A DNA stretch of 64,000 bases from Anomaloglossus baeobatrachus (taxonomy: Eukaryota; Chordata; Amphibia; Anura; Aromobatidae): NCBI RefSeq assembly GCF_048569485.1, contig NC_134357.1, positions 477,673,260 through 477,737,259 on the forward strand, written 5' to 3'. The notes below the pieces were generated by a model. The model did no database searches, was not told where the DNA came from, and saw nothing but the letters and a program-made list of their open reading frames with translations. This document shows, one piece after another, positions 1-10,208 of the stretch (its first letter is position 1; the number at the start of each line of letters is the position of its first letter). The position numbers and the translations under genes are program-made.

Positions 1-658
1 TGGTCTTGTCCGAGACTGGTCTCCTTTTGGACTAAGGTTATCCACAAGATAGGAAGAACATATGGGTGTGTCCTCCCCAGGGAACCAGTGATCTGCCTAT
101 TGGGATATGTTGAGTAGCTTGGGGTGGAAAATACTATGAAAATTGTCATTGCTAGGCTGCTGTATGCGGCAAGAAAGCTAATCGCCAGGTCCTGGATTAA
201 AAAAGACCCCCCGACCAGGGGAGAGTACATTAAAAGGGTGAAATGTATTCTTCAGCTGGAGCGGGGAGTGTATGAAAGAAGGGGGAATGTTAAAATGTTT
301 GAGAAGCTCTGGTCTCCTTGGCTGCAATGCGAATAAGACGAGTGATGGACCAGTAAACTGATATGGGACGGGGATAGCCGTCTGAGACCTCTGATGTGTA
401 TGTTTTGTTTTATTTGTGTTACTAGTTGTTCCTCCTGCACAACGGGATGGTTGCTATACTACAGTTGAAGGGTATTATAAGTGTGTACTATATGGGATGT
501 AGTATCGGGGAGAAGTGTTGCTGCCGGGGTGGGGGAGGGGGGCGGGAGGGGGAGTTAAAGGGGTAATAGATGTGATAAATTTAATTTGGATGCCGATTTG
601 TTATTCTGTTGTATGTACTCTGTTTTAATAAAAAAGTATCTGATTTAAAAAAAAGAAA
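1..658 (+). mobile_element. 3' end of an L1/Tx1-type LINE
   Basis: The first reading frame runs from base 1 with a Trp-x-Cys-Pro then Phe-Trp pattern and a leucine-rich 'ICLLGY' motif, followed by 'ARKLIARSWIKKDPPT' at about 169-216. This is the look of the C-terminal tail of L1/Tx1 ORF2 (reverse transcriptase protein). A TAG at 115-117 interrupts the frame and the tail ends at 334-336. A roughly 290-base 3' UTR follows, with AATAAA at 627-632 and an A-rich tail at about 646-658. The 5' part lies outside the window. The family call rests on motif recall, not on a search. Confidence 0.6.
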
Positions 659-853
659 ATATTTATTGCTAAATATAAAGCAACACATATTGATCAATAA
701 CATTATTGATTCAAACAAAGAGAAAATAATCAAGTACCTTTTAAATATTGACTACATGTGGAGTTGTTTTAATTCTTCTCTACTTTTGCTAATCAACATA
801 TAATCCCCCTCAAGTGTAGATTTGGTTATCAAGCAATATGCATTAATTGATCA
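659..853. other. AT-rich spacer, nothing recognised
   Basis: Very AT-rich sequence between the LINE tail and the next MITE. Only short chance reading frames are present, and no repeat ends or gene signals were seen. Confidence 0.4.
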
Positions 854-1200
854 TTTAAAAGGGTTGTCCACTACTTCGACAACCCATTCTTAAATGCTGT
901 AGTCCTCAATGGAAAATAAAAGAAAACAACTAATGCTCACACTCGAGTGCCTTTCATTGATGTCAGTTGGTCTCTCAGCACTTGCATGATAATGTTATGT
1001 CATGTGAGTACTGCAACAAATCAATTCCCACTGTCTAGCTATAGCACTCATGTGGCATAGCAATGTCACATACGACCAGGGAGATCCGGCTACGGCATTG
1101 ATGGAATGGTGCTGATGTGAGAGGAGAGTATTTTTCATTTTGCATGTGGTACTGCAGCCTTTTTAAGATGCTTTGTCCAAATAGTGGACAACCCCTTTAA
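854..1200. mobile_element. MITE with GGTTGTCCACTA-type inverted ends
   Basis: The left end reads TTTAAAAGGGTTGTCCACTA and the right end reads AGTGGACAACCCCTTTAA, which are inverted copies. The 347-bp length and absence of coding capacity fit a non-autonomous DNA transposon. The superfamily cannot be assigned from the sequence alone. Confidence 0.6.
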
Positions 1201-1430
1201 CTTTATAAAACATCTAATTGCTGACTGTTCAAGCAGGTGCAATAACTTTATATACGAAAAACTATTTTTAAAAGGTCCATAATATTGGAGAAAAAGTCAT
1301 GAAGAGCCAAGGTGACTTTTACTAGATTAAATGGAACATCAAAGGAAAACTGGAGAAAAAACAGGTTTTTTGCCGCGCTTGAAGACCACAGACATTGATG
1401 TCAAAACAGATGATTCTTTTTATTATTTCA

Positions 1431-1475
1431 TTCCTACGCGTTTCGGAGACCCCAACTGTCTCCTTCTTCAGGGAA
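1431..1475 (-). ncRNA. Hammerhead-ribozyme-like motif (left, inverted arm)
   Basis: This is the mirror copy of the motif at 1488-1532, reading on the - strand with the same CTGAAGA box, extra A, GGAGA/TCTCC stem II and GAAACGCGTAGGAA. It differs from the right arm by one base in the stem II loop region. Confidence 0.45.
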
Positions 1476-1487
1476 AAGAACTTTCTT

Positions 1488-1532
1488 TTCCCTGAAGAAG
1501 GAGACAGTTGGGATCTCCGAAACGCGTAGGAA
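1488..1532 (+). ncRNA. Hammerhead-ribozyme-like motif (right arm)
   Basis: Reading along the + strand: stem I TTCC (1488-1491), box CTGAAGA (1492-1498), an extra A (1499), stem II GGAGA with TCTCC (1500-1504 / 1514-1518), GAA (1519-1521), a minimal stem III in ACGCGT, A as position 17 (1528), then GGAA (1529-1532) closing stem I. All invariant core bases of the hammerhead fold are present, apart from the extra A after A9. Such minimal hammerheads are known from Penelope-like elements. Activity is not shown. Confidence 0.5.
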
Positions 1533-1810
1533 TGAAATAATAAAAAGAATCATCTGTTTTGACATCAATGTCTGTGGTCTTCAAGCGCGGCAAAAAACCT
1601 GTTTTTTCTCCAGTTTTCCTTTGATGTTCCACTTGTGTAACAGGGCTGCTGCTTGACCGCTCAGGAGCTCACTTTTTGCTGTTAAAGGAGTTGTGACTGG
1701 CACAACCCGATCAGGTGAGTGCATCACTTCTTTATGTTTTTTGCCCAATATATCGGGTAAGACCCTATTGCGCCTTTTCTCTCCCATTTAGCTTACTAGA
1801 TTAAATGGAA

Positions 1811-2570
1811 ATAAAGATCAGCAGAAAATAATCTTTTTATACATAGGAAATGGTAATTTGCTCACCTTATGAAATAATTCAATCACTGCAATGAAAGTGA
1901 CCTCACGCGTCAGTGCTGTAGAATTTGTCGATAACACAATAATTGAGATTGAGGTATTGGTTTCCTTATCTTGCGTGAGGAGACTGGACACCCTAAAGAT
2001 GCTGTACTGATCTGAGTTTACTTAAGAACTTCAACTATTTTTATACCATAGATGATACCATAGAAATACATTGGTAGCCAATCACAATGGGAGCTCACCT
2101 CCTCCTTTAAAACTATAAACAACCAATGAGATACAACTTTAAATTACATCAGATAAAAATTGAGAAAAAGGTAAGAAAACCACAAAAAGTTTCATACCGT
2201 TAGGTAAGACTTTAAAATAAACACTTCCTTTGAATACAGGAAACGCCGCAAACCACCAGCAAATGATCAAGAGAAACTCAGCCATCTATGTCGGCAAAGA
2301 TGGACCAACACCTACTAGTGCAAGCAGCCGTAAAAAAAATCACAATCATCTATTACCATAAACAATAAAAAGATCTAGAGGTTTGTGTCTAAGTTGGTGC
2401 CAATGAGCAGAATAAATAATACTGATGCTTCAATTGGACCTAACAATCATATGATCGTCAGGTGTCTGTCAGGCACAGCAGAGCTGCTGGGTCTTAGCAG
2501 ACGCAGATAGATTTTTCCGATGATGGCTGTTTTTCTTGCAACTAGAGGTCCTATATATTTTCCAAGTTAT
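1811..2570. other. Non-coding stretch, nothing recognised
   Basis: Moderately AT-rich sequence without open frames of note, tandem structure or recognisable element ends. It may be old repeat sequence. Confidence 0.3.
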
Positions 2571-2691
2571 AGTGAAAAACTAAGAAGAAGAGGAAGTCTC
2601 CAGGGATATAAGCACAGGATGGAGTGTTAGATAAAACTTTCACATTTATTGATTAGATAAAAATTACACAACGAACAAGGAAAGACAATAT

Positions 2692-2745
2692 GCTCAACCT
2701 ACGCGTTTCGGCTATAAGACTTAGTCATAGTTGCTTTGCTCCATT
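2692..2745 (-). ncRNA. Degenerate hammerhead-like remnant
   Basis: On the - strand the signature GCCGAAACGCGTAGGTTG is preceded by GCAACTATGACTAAG, so stem I (CAAC/GTTG) and the GAAACGCGTA side remain. The CUGANGA box is damaged (TATGACTA). It is probably an old relative of the motifs at 1431-1532. Confidence 0.3.
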
Positions 2746-2904
2746 GAAATCCCATTGCTTTCAGTAATTAATGAAATACCATTATCTGATACCCAGAACA
2801 CATTCTGTGTAACACCTAAAAACATGAATGACGTTTATTAGTGGTCCTGAAAATTAGCTATTAGCTGTATTGTAAAATAAGAACCTGTCGGACATTCATG
2901 CCAT

Positions 2905-3912
2905 CAGGAATCCTAGTGCCATGTTGCCCTAAAAATAAGACCTACCCTGAAAATTAGCCCTAGCAGGATTTTTCTGCCCTTTTGGAGTATACTTATAATA
3001 CAAGCCCTACTCTAAAAATAACCTCTAGTTGCGTACCATTCTATTATAGTGTCTCGTAATAGGGTTTGGACAGCCCTTTCATGATATGTGACTTTTATTG
3101 GTGTGTGTTGCCCCATTATGGTGCTTTAAGAGACAGCAGTTTATAGTTACATGCCGGCTAGTTGACAGAAAATGAATATTCAATCCTCCTTCCTCCACCC
3201 ACCTCTTGGTGCCGCAGTCACATTGGAAGTTGTGTTAATGACAAATTAATATTCACCCCCTTCCTAAAACCTATATCCCTGCCCACCTGACTGTGCCGAT
3301 GTCAGTGTTTGGAACATGCGTTAATTGCAAATGAATATTCACTCTATTCCCCAGCCCATAATCCTGCCCACACTTCTGTGGTAGCATCAGTGATTCAGTC
3401 AGACTTACTACTGCCCAAGCATTTCAGTGCAATCCTCAGAATGGTTGGTGGCTCTCCTGACCTGATCGTCACAGCTGCATAAAAATACACACTGACACAC
3501 TCGCTCTTGGCAGATGAGCCACCTGGCCTGTCCGAGCATTATGATGCGATCCTCAGGCACTAATATGGCGGTCTGACTGAAGCACTGATGCTGCCACAGA
3601 GGAGTGGGCGAAAGAAGAGGGTGAATATTAATTTGCAATTAACACATGTTCCAATCACTGATGTCAGCAAAGAGGCTTGGTGGGAATATGGAAGGGGGAA
3701 GAGGGTGAAAATGAATTTCCATTAACAAAGCAGTTCAATCACTGATGCAGGTGCAGAGAGGTGGACAAGGTAAGGGAGTGAATATTCATTTTCCATTAAT
3801 AGGCGATCCAAAATCACTGATACCAATAAAAAATATAAGACATCCCCTGAAAATAAGCCCTAGCGCAGCTTTTGGAACCAAAAATAATATAAGACACTGT
3901 CTTATTTCGGGA
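2905..3912. repeat. Composite repeat with 'AATAAGCCCTAG' edges and internal subrepeats in opposite orientations
   Basis: Both edges carry the interspersed motif CCTGAAAAT(A/T)AGCCCTAG followed by runs such as ATAAGACACTGTCTTATT. Between them lie degenerate units of about 110 bp, each with 'GAATATTCA' and 'ATCACTGATG'-like words. Units left of about 3400 read one way and units right of about 3600 the other. Short copies of the edge motif recur at 50060-50155 and 58228-58325. There is no coding capacity. Confidence 0.45.
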
Positions 3913-4250
3913 AAAGATGTAGTTCAAAAGTCCAAAAGACTTCTCTATTGATGACTTTCCTTCTGAAATCACCTCTTCTAATTGGTTTAAGAACTCTTTC
4001 TATACCATGGAATTTAAATACATGAATGTCACCATTGTGTATTTTGGAGAAATGTTTAGATACAGCTGAGATGTTTAGTGCTAATGGACTTGTTGCATCT
4101 GAAGTGTCTTCTAAAACATTTTTTAGGGGTCCTATTGTGCATCTAACATATTGAATCTTACATGTGATACATTTTATTAAATATATCACACCAGTGGTGT
4201 TGCAATTAATAAAATGTTTAATACAGAAGGTTTCTCCTGTTTCGAGTGAA
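3902..4250 (-). mobile_element. Penelope-like element fragment: GIY-YIG endonuclease
   Basis: The - strand encodes a peptide with 'CIKHFINCNTTGVIYLIKC' (GIY-YIG entry strand), then 'IQYVRCTI', 'KHFSKIHNGD', 'IERVLKPIRRGDFRRK' and 'INREVFW'. These are the ordered landmarks of the C-terminal endonuclease of PLEs. In active copies the segment 'YVG.T' precedes the catalytic Arg; here Gly is replaced by Arg. The reverse transcriptase that should lie upstream on the same strand is missing. Instead an RT fragment lies next to it on the opposite strand. Confidence 0.65.
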
Positions 4251-4494
4251 ACTTAGTACTCTTAGTAACATGATCATTAACTACCTCGCTATATAAAAGA
4301 CCTAAAGTTATCTAATTACTGCAATAGAAACTGTTCACTGGGATTTAGCTGGCTTAATTGCAATATAGTAAGTCTTGATCCATCTATACCCCATAGCACA
4401 GCTATAAACATTATGCAATACTTTTTGAGAAAATATGGCCCCTATTCAGATTCGATACAATTTTGTTAACCTATAAAATTATTTCACATTTAAC

Positions 4495-5130
4495 AGAAAC
4501 AGTTTTTACAAAAACAGGACATGAGTGTGGGAGGAAAATGTTCACCTTCCCTTGATAACATAGTGGTTGCAGTTTGGGAGGAGTGTTATTTATTTTTTGT
4601 GAAACCAATCCTTTTTTTCATCTAATATACTGTTATGGTCGCTACATTGACGACCTGTTTATAATTTGGAAATGCAATATCACACAAGTGGAGGACTTTG
4701 CAAACTACGGTAAAATTAATTCTTTTAATTTGAAATTTACTTTTTCTATAAAGAACACCCGTATTAATTACCTCAATATTACTCTTGTAGGTAACCCTTC
4801 ATCTGGAAAAATAGAAATCTAGCCATATAGAATACCCACAGATAGTAATTCCATCTTACAGGCAAAACCATCTCATCCATCACACATCATATAAAACATA
4901 TCGGTGGGAGAACTAATCAGAACTAAACACAACTGTTGACCATAGGACGAATTTGATACAGACTCTATTAAAATATACAAAAGATTACAGAATAGAGGCT
5001 ATCCCAGCTGGACTCTGTTACTAAAAATATCAACAAGCAACATCTTCTTGATAGAAAAAGAGCAAAAATGTATTAAACATCATTTTCCTCCCAGTATAGT
5101 CCACAATTTAATAGTATCACTAATATTATA
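4495..5130 (+). mobile_element. Penelope-like element fragment: reverse transcriptase
   Basis: Translation on + gives 'FLQKQDMSVGGKCSPS', the PLE motif preceding the catalytic strand. After a frame change it gives 'GRYIDDLFIIW' (YIDD catalytic box, about 4637-4669), 'FNLKFTFSIKNTRINYLN' and, beyond a stop near 4820, 'YRIPTDSNSILQAK'. This order matches the palm and thumb of a PLE reverse transcriptase. The copy is broken by at least two frame changes or stops and is cut at about 5130 by a Tc1 copy. Confidence 0.6.
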
Positions 5131-5134
5131 ATAA

Positions 5135-6300
5135 AAAAAATATTTACTGATGTTAAATCGGGACCAAAAAGTGTCATAGAAATAGGTGCACAAGCAACCG
5201 GGATAACCACAGACTTGATAGGATTGTTAAGAAAGGGCCATTCAAATATTTGAGGGAGATTCACAAGCAGTGGACTGCTGCTGGAATCAGTGCTTCAAGA
5301 GCCACCACACACAGATGTATCCAGAACATTGGCTACAACGATTGCATTCCTTGGTTCAAACCATTCATGACCAATAGACAACACCTGAAGCATCTTACCT
5401 GTGCCAAGGAGACAAAGAACTGGACTGTTGCTCAGTAGTTCAAGGTGTTGTTTTCAGATGAAAGTAAATTTTGCATTTCATTCAGAAATTAAGGTCCCAG
5501 AGTCTGGAGGAAGAGTGGAGAGGCCACAATCCAAGCTGCTTGAGGTCTAGTGTGAAGTCTCCACAATCAGTAATGGTTTGGGGAGCCATGTTATCTGCTG
5601 GTGTAGGTCCACTGTGTTTTATCAAGACCAAAGTTCGCACAGCCGTCTACCAGGAAATTTTAGAGCACTCCATGCTTCTCTCTGCCAACAAGCTTTTTGG
5701 AGATGGAAATTTTATTTTCCAGCAGGATTTGGCAAATGTCCACACTGCCAAAAGTACCAATACCTGGTTTAATAACCACAATATCACTGTGCTTGATTGG
5801 CCAGCAAACTCGCCTGACCTAAACCTCATAGAGAATCTATGGAGTATTGTAAAGAGGAAGACGAGAGACACCAGACCCAACAATGCAGACAAGCTGAAGG
5901 CTGCTATCAAAGCAACCTGGGCTTCCATAACACCTCAGCAGTCCCACAGGCTGATCGCCTCCATGCCACACCGCACTGATGCAGTAATTTATGCTAAAGG
6001 AGCCCCAACCAAGTATTGAGTGCATTTACTGTGCAGACTTTTCAGTAGGTGCCAATATTTTTGAGTTTAAAATCATTTTTTCAGTTGGTCTTTTATAATA
6101 TTCTAATTTTCAAAGATAATGATTTTTGGATTTCCATTGGCTGTAAGCCATAATCATCAACATTAACAGAAATAAACACTTAAAATAGATCACTCTGTGT
6201 GTAATGACTCTATATAATATATGCATTTCCCTTTTTGTACTGAATTACTGAAATAAATGAACTATTTAATGATATTCTAATTTATTGAGATACACTTGTA
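5135..6300 (+). mobile_element. Tc1/mariner element, 5'-truncated, transposase broken
   Basis: The transposase reads 'TAAGISASRATTHRCIQ' near 5270 (end of the DNA-binding region) and 'FSDESKF' (first catalytic Asp, near 5455). After a frameshift at about 5470 an open stretch to 6019 holds 'QQDLANVHTAK' (second Asp) and 'WPANSPDLNLIENLW' (third position, Glu of DD34E). The 3' terminal inverted repeat ends at about 6299 with AATTTATTGAGATACACTTG before TA. The 5' end and the first helix-turn-helix are missing. A fuller copy of the same family is at 48158-49862. Confidence 0.85.
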
Positions 6301-9300
6301 GTGCAGCACCCCACGGGGCAGGTGGCTAACCTGCTCGTTGCCGTGCCTTTTCAGGTCGGGTCAGGCGATGTCACGGGTGGACTTGCCTGCTTCCGTTGCC
6401 CCAAGGCGTGCAGTAAATGGTGGAGAAGCGGGGTGATTGAGGAAAGAGAGGAGATGTTATGGGTGCGGGCAACCTGGGCACTTGCAATCCAGTTGTCCCG
6501 CAAGGACTCGGAGGGACCCCCACGCACCTCCATCTCGACCAGTACATTTTGTGCATTCCATCCCGCCTGAGGAAGAGTTACCATCACCTCCACCGGAGTG
6601 TACTGCTGACCCCTGCACCATAGATGCCCCTGTTGGAGTGTATGGCCTCCAACCTTTGTCACCAGGTTCTCCTATTTCCTTCTCCAAAATGCACCTTGGA
6701 AGGAGTACGACGCAGAGGAAATGTTAGCGATGTGGGCAGCCTGGGCATTTGTAAAACACTTGCCCTGTTGGTCAATTGAGCAATGACTTTGCACCAAATC
6801 GACCTGTTGGTTCTCTACAGCTGAATACAAGGTGGGAAGAATTCTCACCCCTTCAAGTTCACTTACCTAATGAGTCAGACACTCATGGTTGGCCACTAGG
6901 GGTTTATGGGGTGCGAGCCACAGCCCTGAGTTCCTCTGACCATCAAAGTAAGCACTTACAGGAGGTTGTGCTGGATGGACATAGAGTCATTGGATTTTGT
7001 GACTCTGGGGCATTTCTCACAATAGCTAATCCCCGAGTGGTTCGGCCAGAGGCAATACATTATGGACCAGGGATTGTTATTGAATTGGCTGGAGGACAAA
7101 GGAGGAATATCCCAAAGGCGACTGTAGATCTGGACTTTGGCTTTGGGGTCAAGCAATGTATGGTTGGGGTGATGAGTGGCCTGCCTGCAGATATTCTCCT
7201 AGGAAATGATGTGGGAGATCTACAATGCCGATTTGTGGGTGCAGGAAACACAATTTGAGTGAAGGAGGACACAAAGGGAAGCTTGTTTACAAGGGACTAC
7301 CTACAGCTTCTCCATCCAATACAAGCGTGGAAGCCAACACCAGAATGCTGATGGACAGTCCCAGCAAGAAGAACCATAGACTATTCACAGCTGAGCAACA
7401 TGGACTTAAGTGAGATGGCCAGAGGTCTATGTAGACCTCGTGGCATACTCACTTATTAAAAAGGAGGGACAGGTTGTGATGGTGGGATATGGGGGGAGGT
7501 GTATCTTGCTGTACAGATTCCTATTTCAAGCTTGGTTCACTGTCTTATTTGAACTGCTTCTGTGTACATTTCTATTGTTTGTAAGTAATCACCCCCTATA
7601 GTACAAGGTCCGTCCCTGGGTGTGGGGGGAGGTGGGCCTAGAGTACACCTACTGTGGACTCTCTGCTTACCTGGGAGATTAGGAAGTCTGTTGGGAACTT
7701 CAAGAGAAAAGGAAGAAGATTGAACCTCTGAGGGAAGCTGTGGATTCTCAGAGAGAAACTGGATATTTATTTATCGCTTACCGGACTATATTTGTGTTGC
7801 TACACTATTTTACCTCTATATGTTGGATTATGTTATGGACCGTCTTGATTTGCTTGGAATAAATATGCTTTGGATTGCTCACTCATTTCTCGCTCTGTTG
7901 ATTGTGTGATATGGGAGAAGGACCCCGTGACAGACATCCTCTGGCATAATGTCCTGCTTGCTTACAATGACAGCAAACCGGAATGAGGAGACTGGCGGGG
8001 TCAGCAACAGAGCCCCCCTCCAGAAAGGTGCTTAAGCGACCTCCCGGAACCCCTGGTTTCAAAGGTAGGATCATTACTACCTCACCTGCAGTCCCATCAT
8101 GATGTCCCAGGTGATGAATCTGCCAGCACTGCACCCCACCGGGACCCGGGTAGACTGAAGGTGTCATCTTTGCCGCAGCCAGGTGGGACTCCACAGACAA
8201 GTCGCAGGGCCCATCTGCACCGCCATCCGGCAGCTGCAGTGCTGGGGAATTCTGACCTTCTTCCCTGCTGGAGGAGTCCGGTATCACAGGCATCAAGGTT
8301 GCAAGGGCTGGAACAACTTGGTCCCTTTCATCAAATACCATACCCTCTCCTTCCGCCTCCCTTAAGTCATCCGGGGTGGTAGACTCCACCTCTGGCAAGG
8401 GATCTTTCATTTGCGTGCTTTTCAGGGCGCCGCCCATGACGGCATGCCCCCTTTTCTTCCCGCGCAGAATTGTTAATGGCAACTGTTCTTTTTGCAAATG
8501 AACGGTTCAACACCAGATTATCCGGTTTAACACAGTTCTGTGGTCGCACAGTACCCAGTTCAATGAGCCCGATATCCTGTTCGTGACGCCAAATGCAGCA
8601 CCCCATGGGACAGGTGGTTAACCTATTCGTTGCCGGGCTTTTTCGGGTCGGGTCAGGCAATGTTACGGGTGGCTTTGCCTGCTTTTGTTGCCCCGAGGCA
8701 TGCAGTAAATGTTGGGGGGAGCGGGGTGATTGGGGAAGGTTTGTCGTGACGCCACCAGTGGTATGCGGCCAGGAGGTAGCCGCCGCTGGAGAATTCATCG
8801 CCGGGGCAGGTGTTATGGCAGCCGGGATGGTGTCACTCCTCACAGGCAGAGTAGGCCCGGGTGGATGTTGGTGAGATGGCGGTCCCTTGGGAGCACTGAA
8901 GCGTGGGACAATGGCGTCACTAATCAGAGTCTGAGTCGGCAACTGCGGTTCCAGGTTCTTTTACTCACTGAACTAAAAGCTGCACCCAGGTGCTGGTCTC
9001 TGCCATCGTGGGCTCCGGTCAATCCCAGGCAAGACAAGGGGTCACCACTGGTGTTTGAAGAGAGAGAGAGAAGGAGAATGTCCCTGGTCTAGGATGTTCC
9101 CCTCCGCAGTTAGATACCGTGGCCGAGCTCCCGCTCCAGGCTCCAGGTCTAACAAAGTCCAAGAATTCCTGCAGTGTCTTGTCAGAACTATGGTCCCAGC
9201 GGATCTCCTGATGAGAGTGTGCTGCGCCTATATCTACCCCAAGTGGACCCCACCCCCCAGATGGCTGGCTTCAGTGATGAGGGAAGTCCCATGTATCGTG

Positions 9301-9490
9301 AAGGCCACCCCTCTGCCTACCCTGAGTCATCCCACCCTGTGAGAAGGCTCCTGAGCTGTATGTAGTGTGTGAATGTGGAACACCGGTGATTAACCCCCCC
9401 TTACCTGAGATAGATACCGCACCTTAATTGAGGTGCAGCACCCTGTGGCGACCAGAGCCTCAGGGGGGCCACAGTAGCACTCCAAAATTT
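6301..9490. mobile_element. LTR-retrotransposon fossils (Gypsy-like), fragmentary
   Basis: Two related blocks start with TGCAGCACCCCA(C/T)GGG at 6302 and 8593 and look like pieces of the same terminal repeat; a third 'TGCAGCACCC' edge is at 9435. Between them lie a CCHC zinc-knuckle segment on + (near 6455-6500), an aspartic-protease-like segment on + with Asp-Ser-Gly and 'DILLGN' (about 6990-7215), and a second CCHC knuckle on - (near 7905-7970). Gag and protease traces are thus present in both orientations, with no intact RT. The copies are old and heavily broken. The exact element borders are uncertain. Confidence 0.5.
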
Positions 9491-10206
9491 GCCATACAAA
9501 ATGTCGCATCTAACATTCACTTGGTTTTCTTGCATAGAATGTTGCACATCTGTCACTTTTTAGTTTCAGTATCACAATTCACAATATATCATAAAACATA
9601 TAAATTAGATTAGTTTAGCAATTACATAGAACTGTACACAGCAGAGTCCATGGTAATTAGTGGTCATAACCAATGATATGTGAGTCGTTGCCAGTCCTTA
9701 ACATAAAAGTGGGGTTTAAATGATACAAGTTCTCCATTTTTGTATTATTATGGCAGTAGTGATAAAACAGAAGTGTGCATTTGTGCACGCTTGGCTGAAG
9801 AACGTACGTGTTAAAAGAAATGTAAAAAACATAAACCTATAAAAAGAACAGAAGGAAGTCATGCAGTAATAAGGGAAAGTTACACCAACAGAGTGTACAA
9901 AAGACTGAGAAAAATGTAGATAAGATACAAAATACATGGCAAAAAGGATAAGCAGTTGAAAAGATATGCAAATACAATAAGTAATCATGCAACGGCACAA
10001 TAAAACATTTTTTATGTCCCCCAAAGATGTTTTATTACTTCTCAGAGGAGATATTAAGTATCAAATTTACTGTATATATTTATATACACATTCGCTGTGT
10101 AATACGACCCCTGGAAGATCATAAAACATCTCTAGGGAACATTACATTTATTCATTGTGCAGTCACACGAAATATATACATAGCCTGTGTAGCTCAAAAA
10201 TATATA
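9490..10206. other. AT-rich stretch, nothing recognised
   Basis: AT-rich DNA without convincing coding sequence, repeat ends or tandem structure. The open frames here are low-complexity and unlike any protein I know. Confidence 0.3.
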
Positions 10207-10208
10207 TA

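Larger units (their letters stand above)
1337..1794 (+). mobile_element. Fold-back insertion with 16-bp target duplication and hammerhead-like motifs
   Basis: Direct repeats ACTAGATTAAATGGAA at 1321-1336 and 1795-1810 flank the insert. Its left part is an almost perfect hairpin: arms at about 1332-1480 and 1484-1631 are reverse complements with a few mismatches, and the turn lies near 1482. A further 160 bases (1632-1794) exist in one orientation only. Each arm carries a hammerhead-ribozyme-like block. A target duplication this long is typical of retrotransposition and not of DNA transposons. A non-autonomous Penelope-like or other retroelement copied together with an inverted partial copy is the likeliest reading. 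Confidence 0.65.

Noticed and set aside
9716-10024. 102-codon - strand frame rich in Phe, Cys and Tyr, membrane-like
   Set aside because: It lies in AT-rich DNA with no supporting exon signals. The hydrophobic composition follows from T-rich codons.
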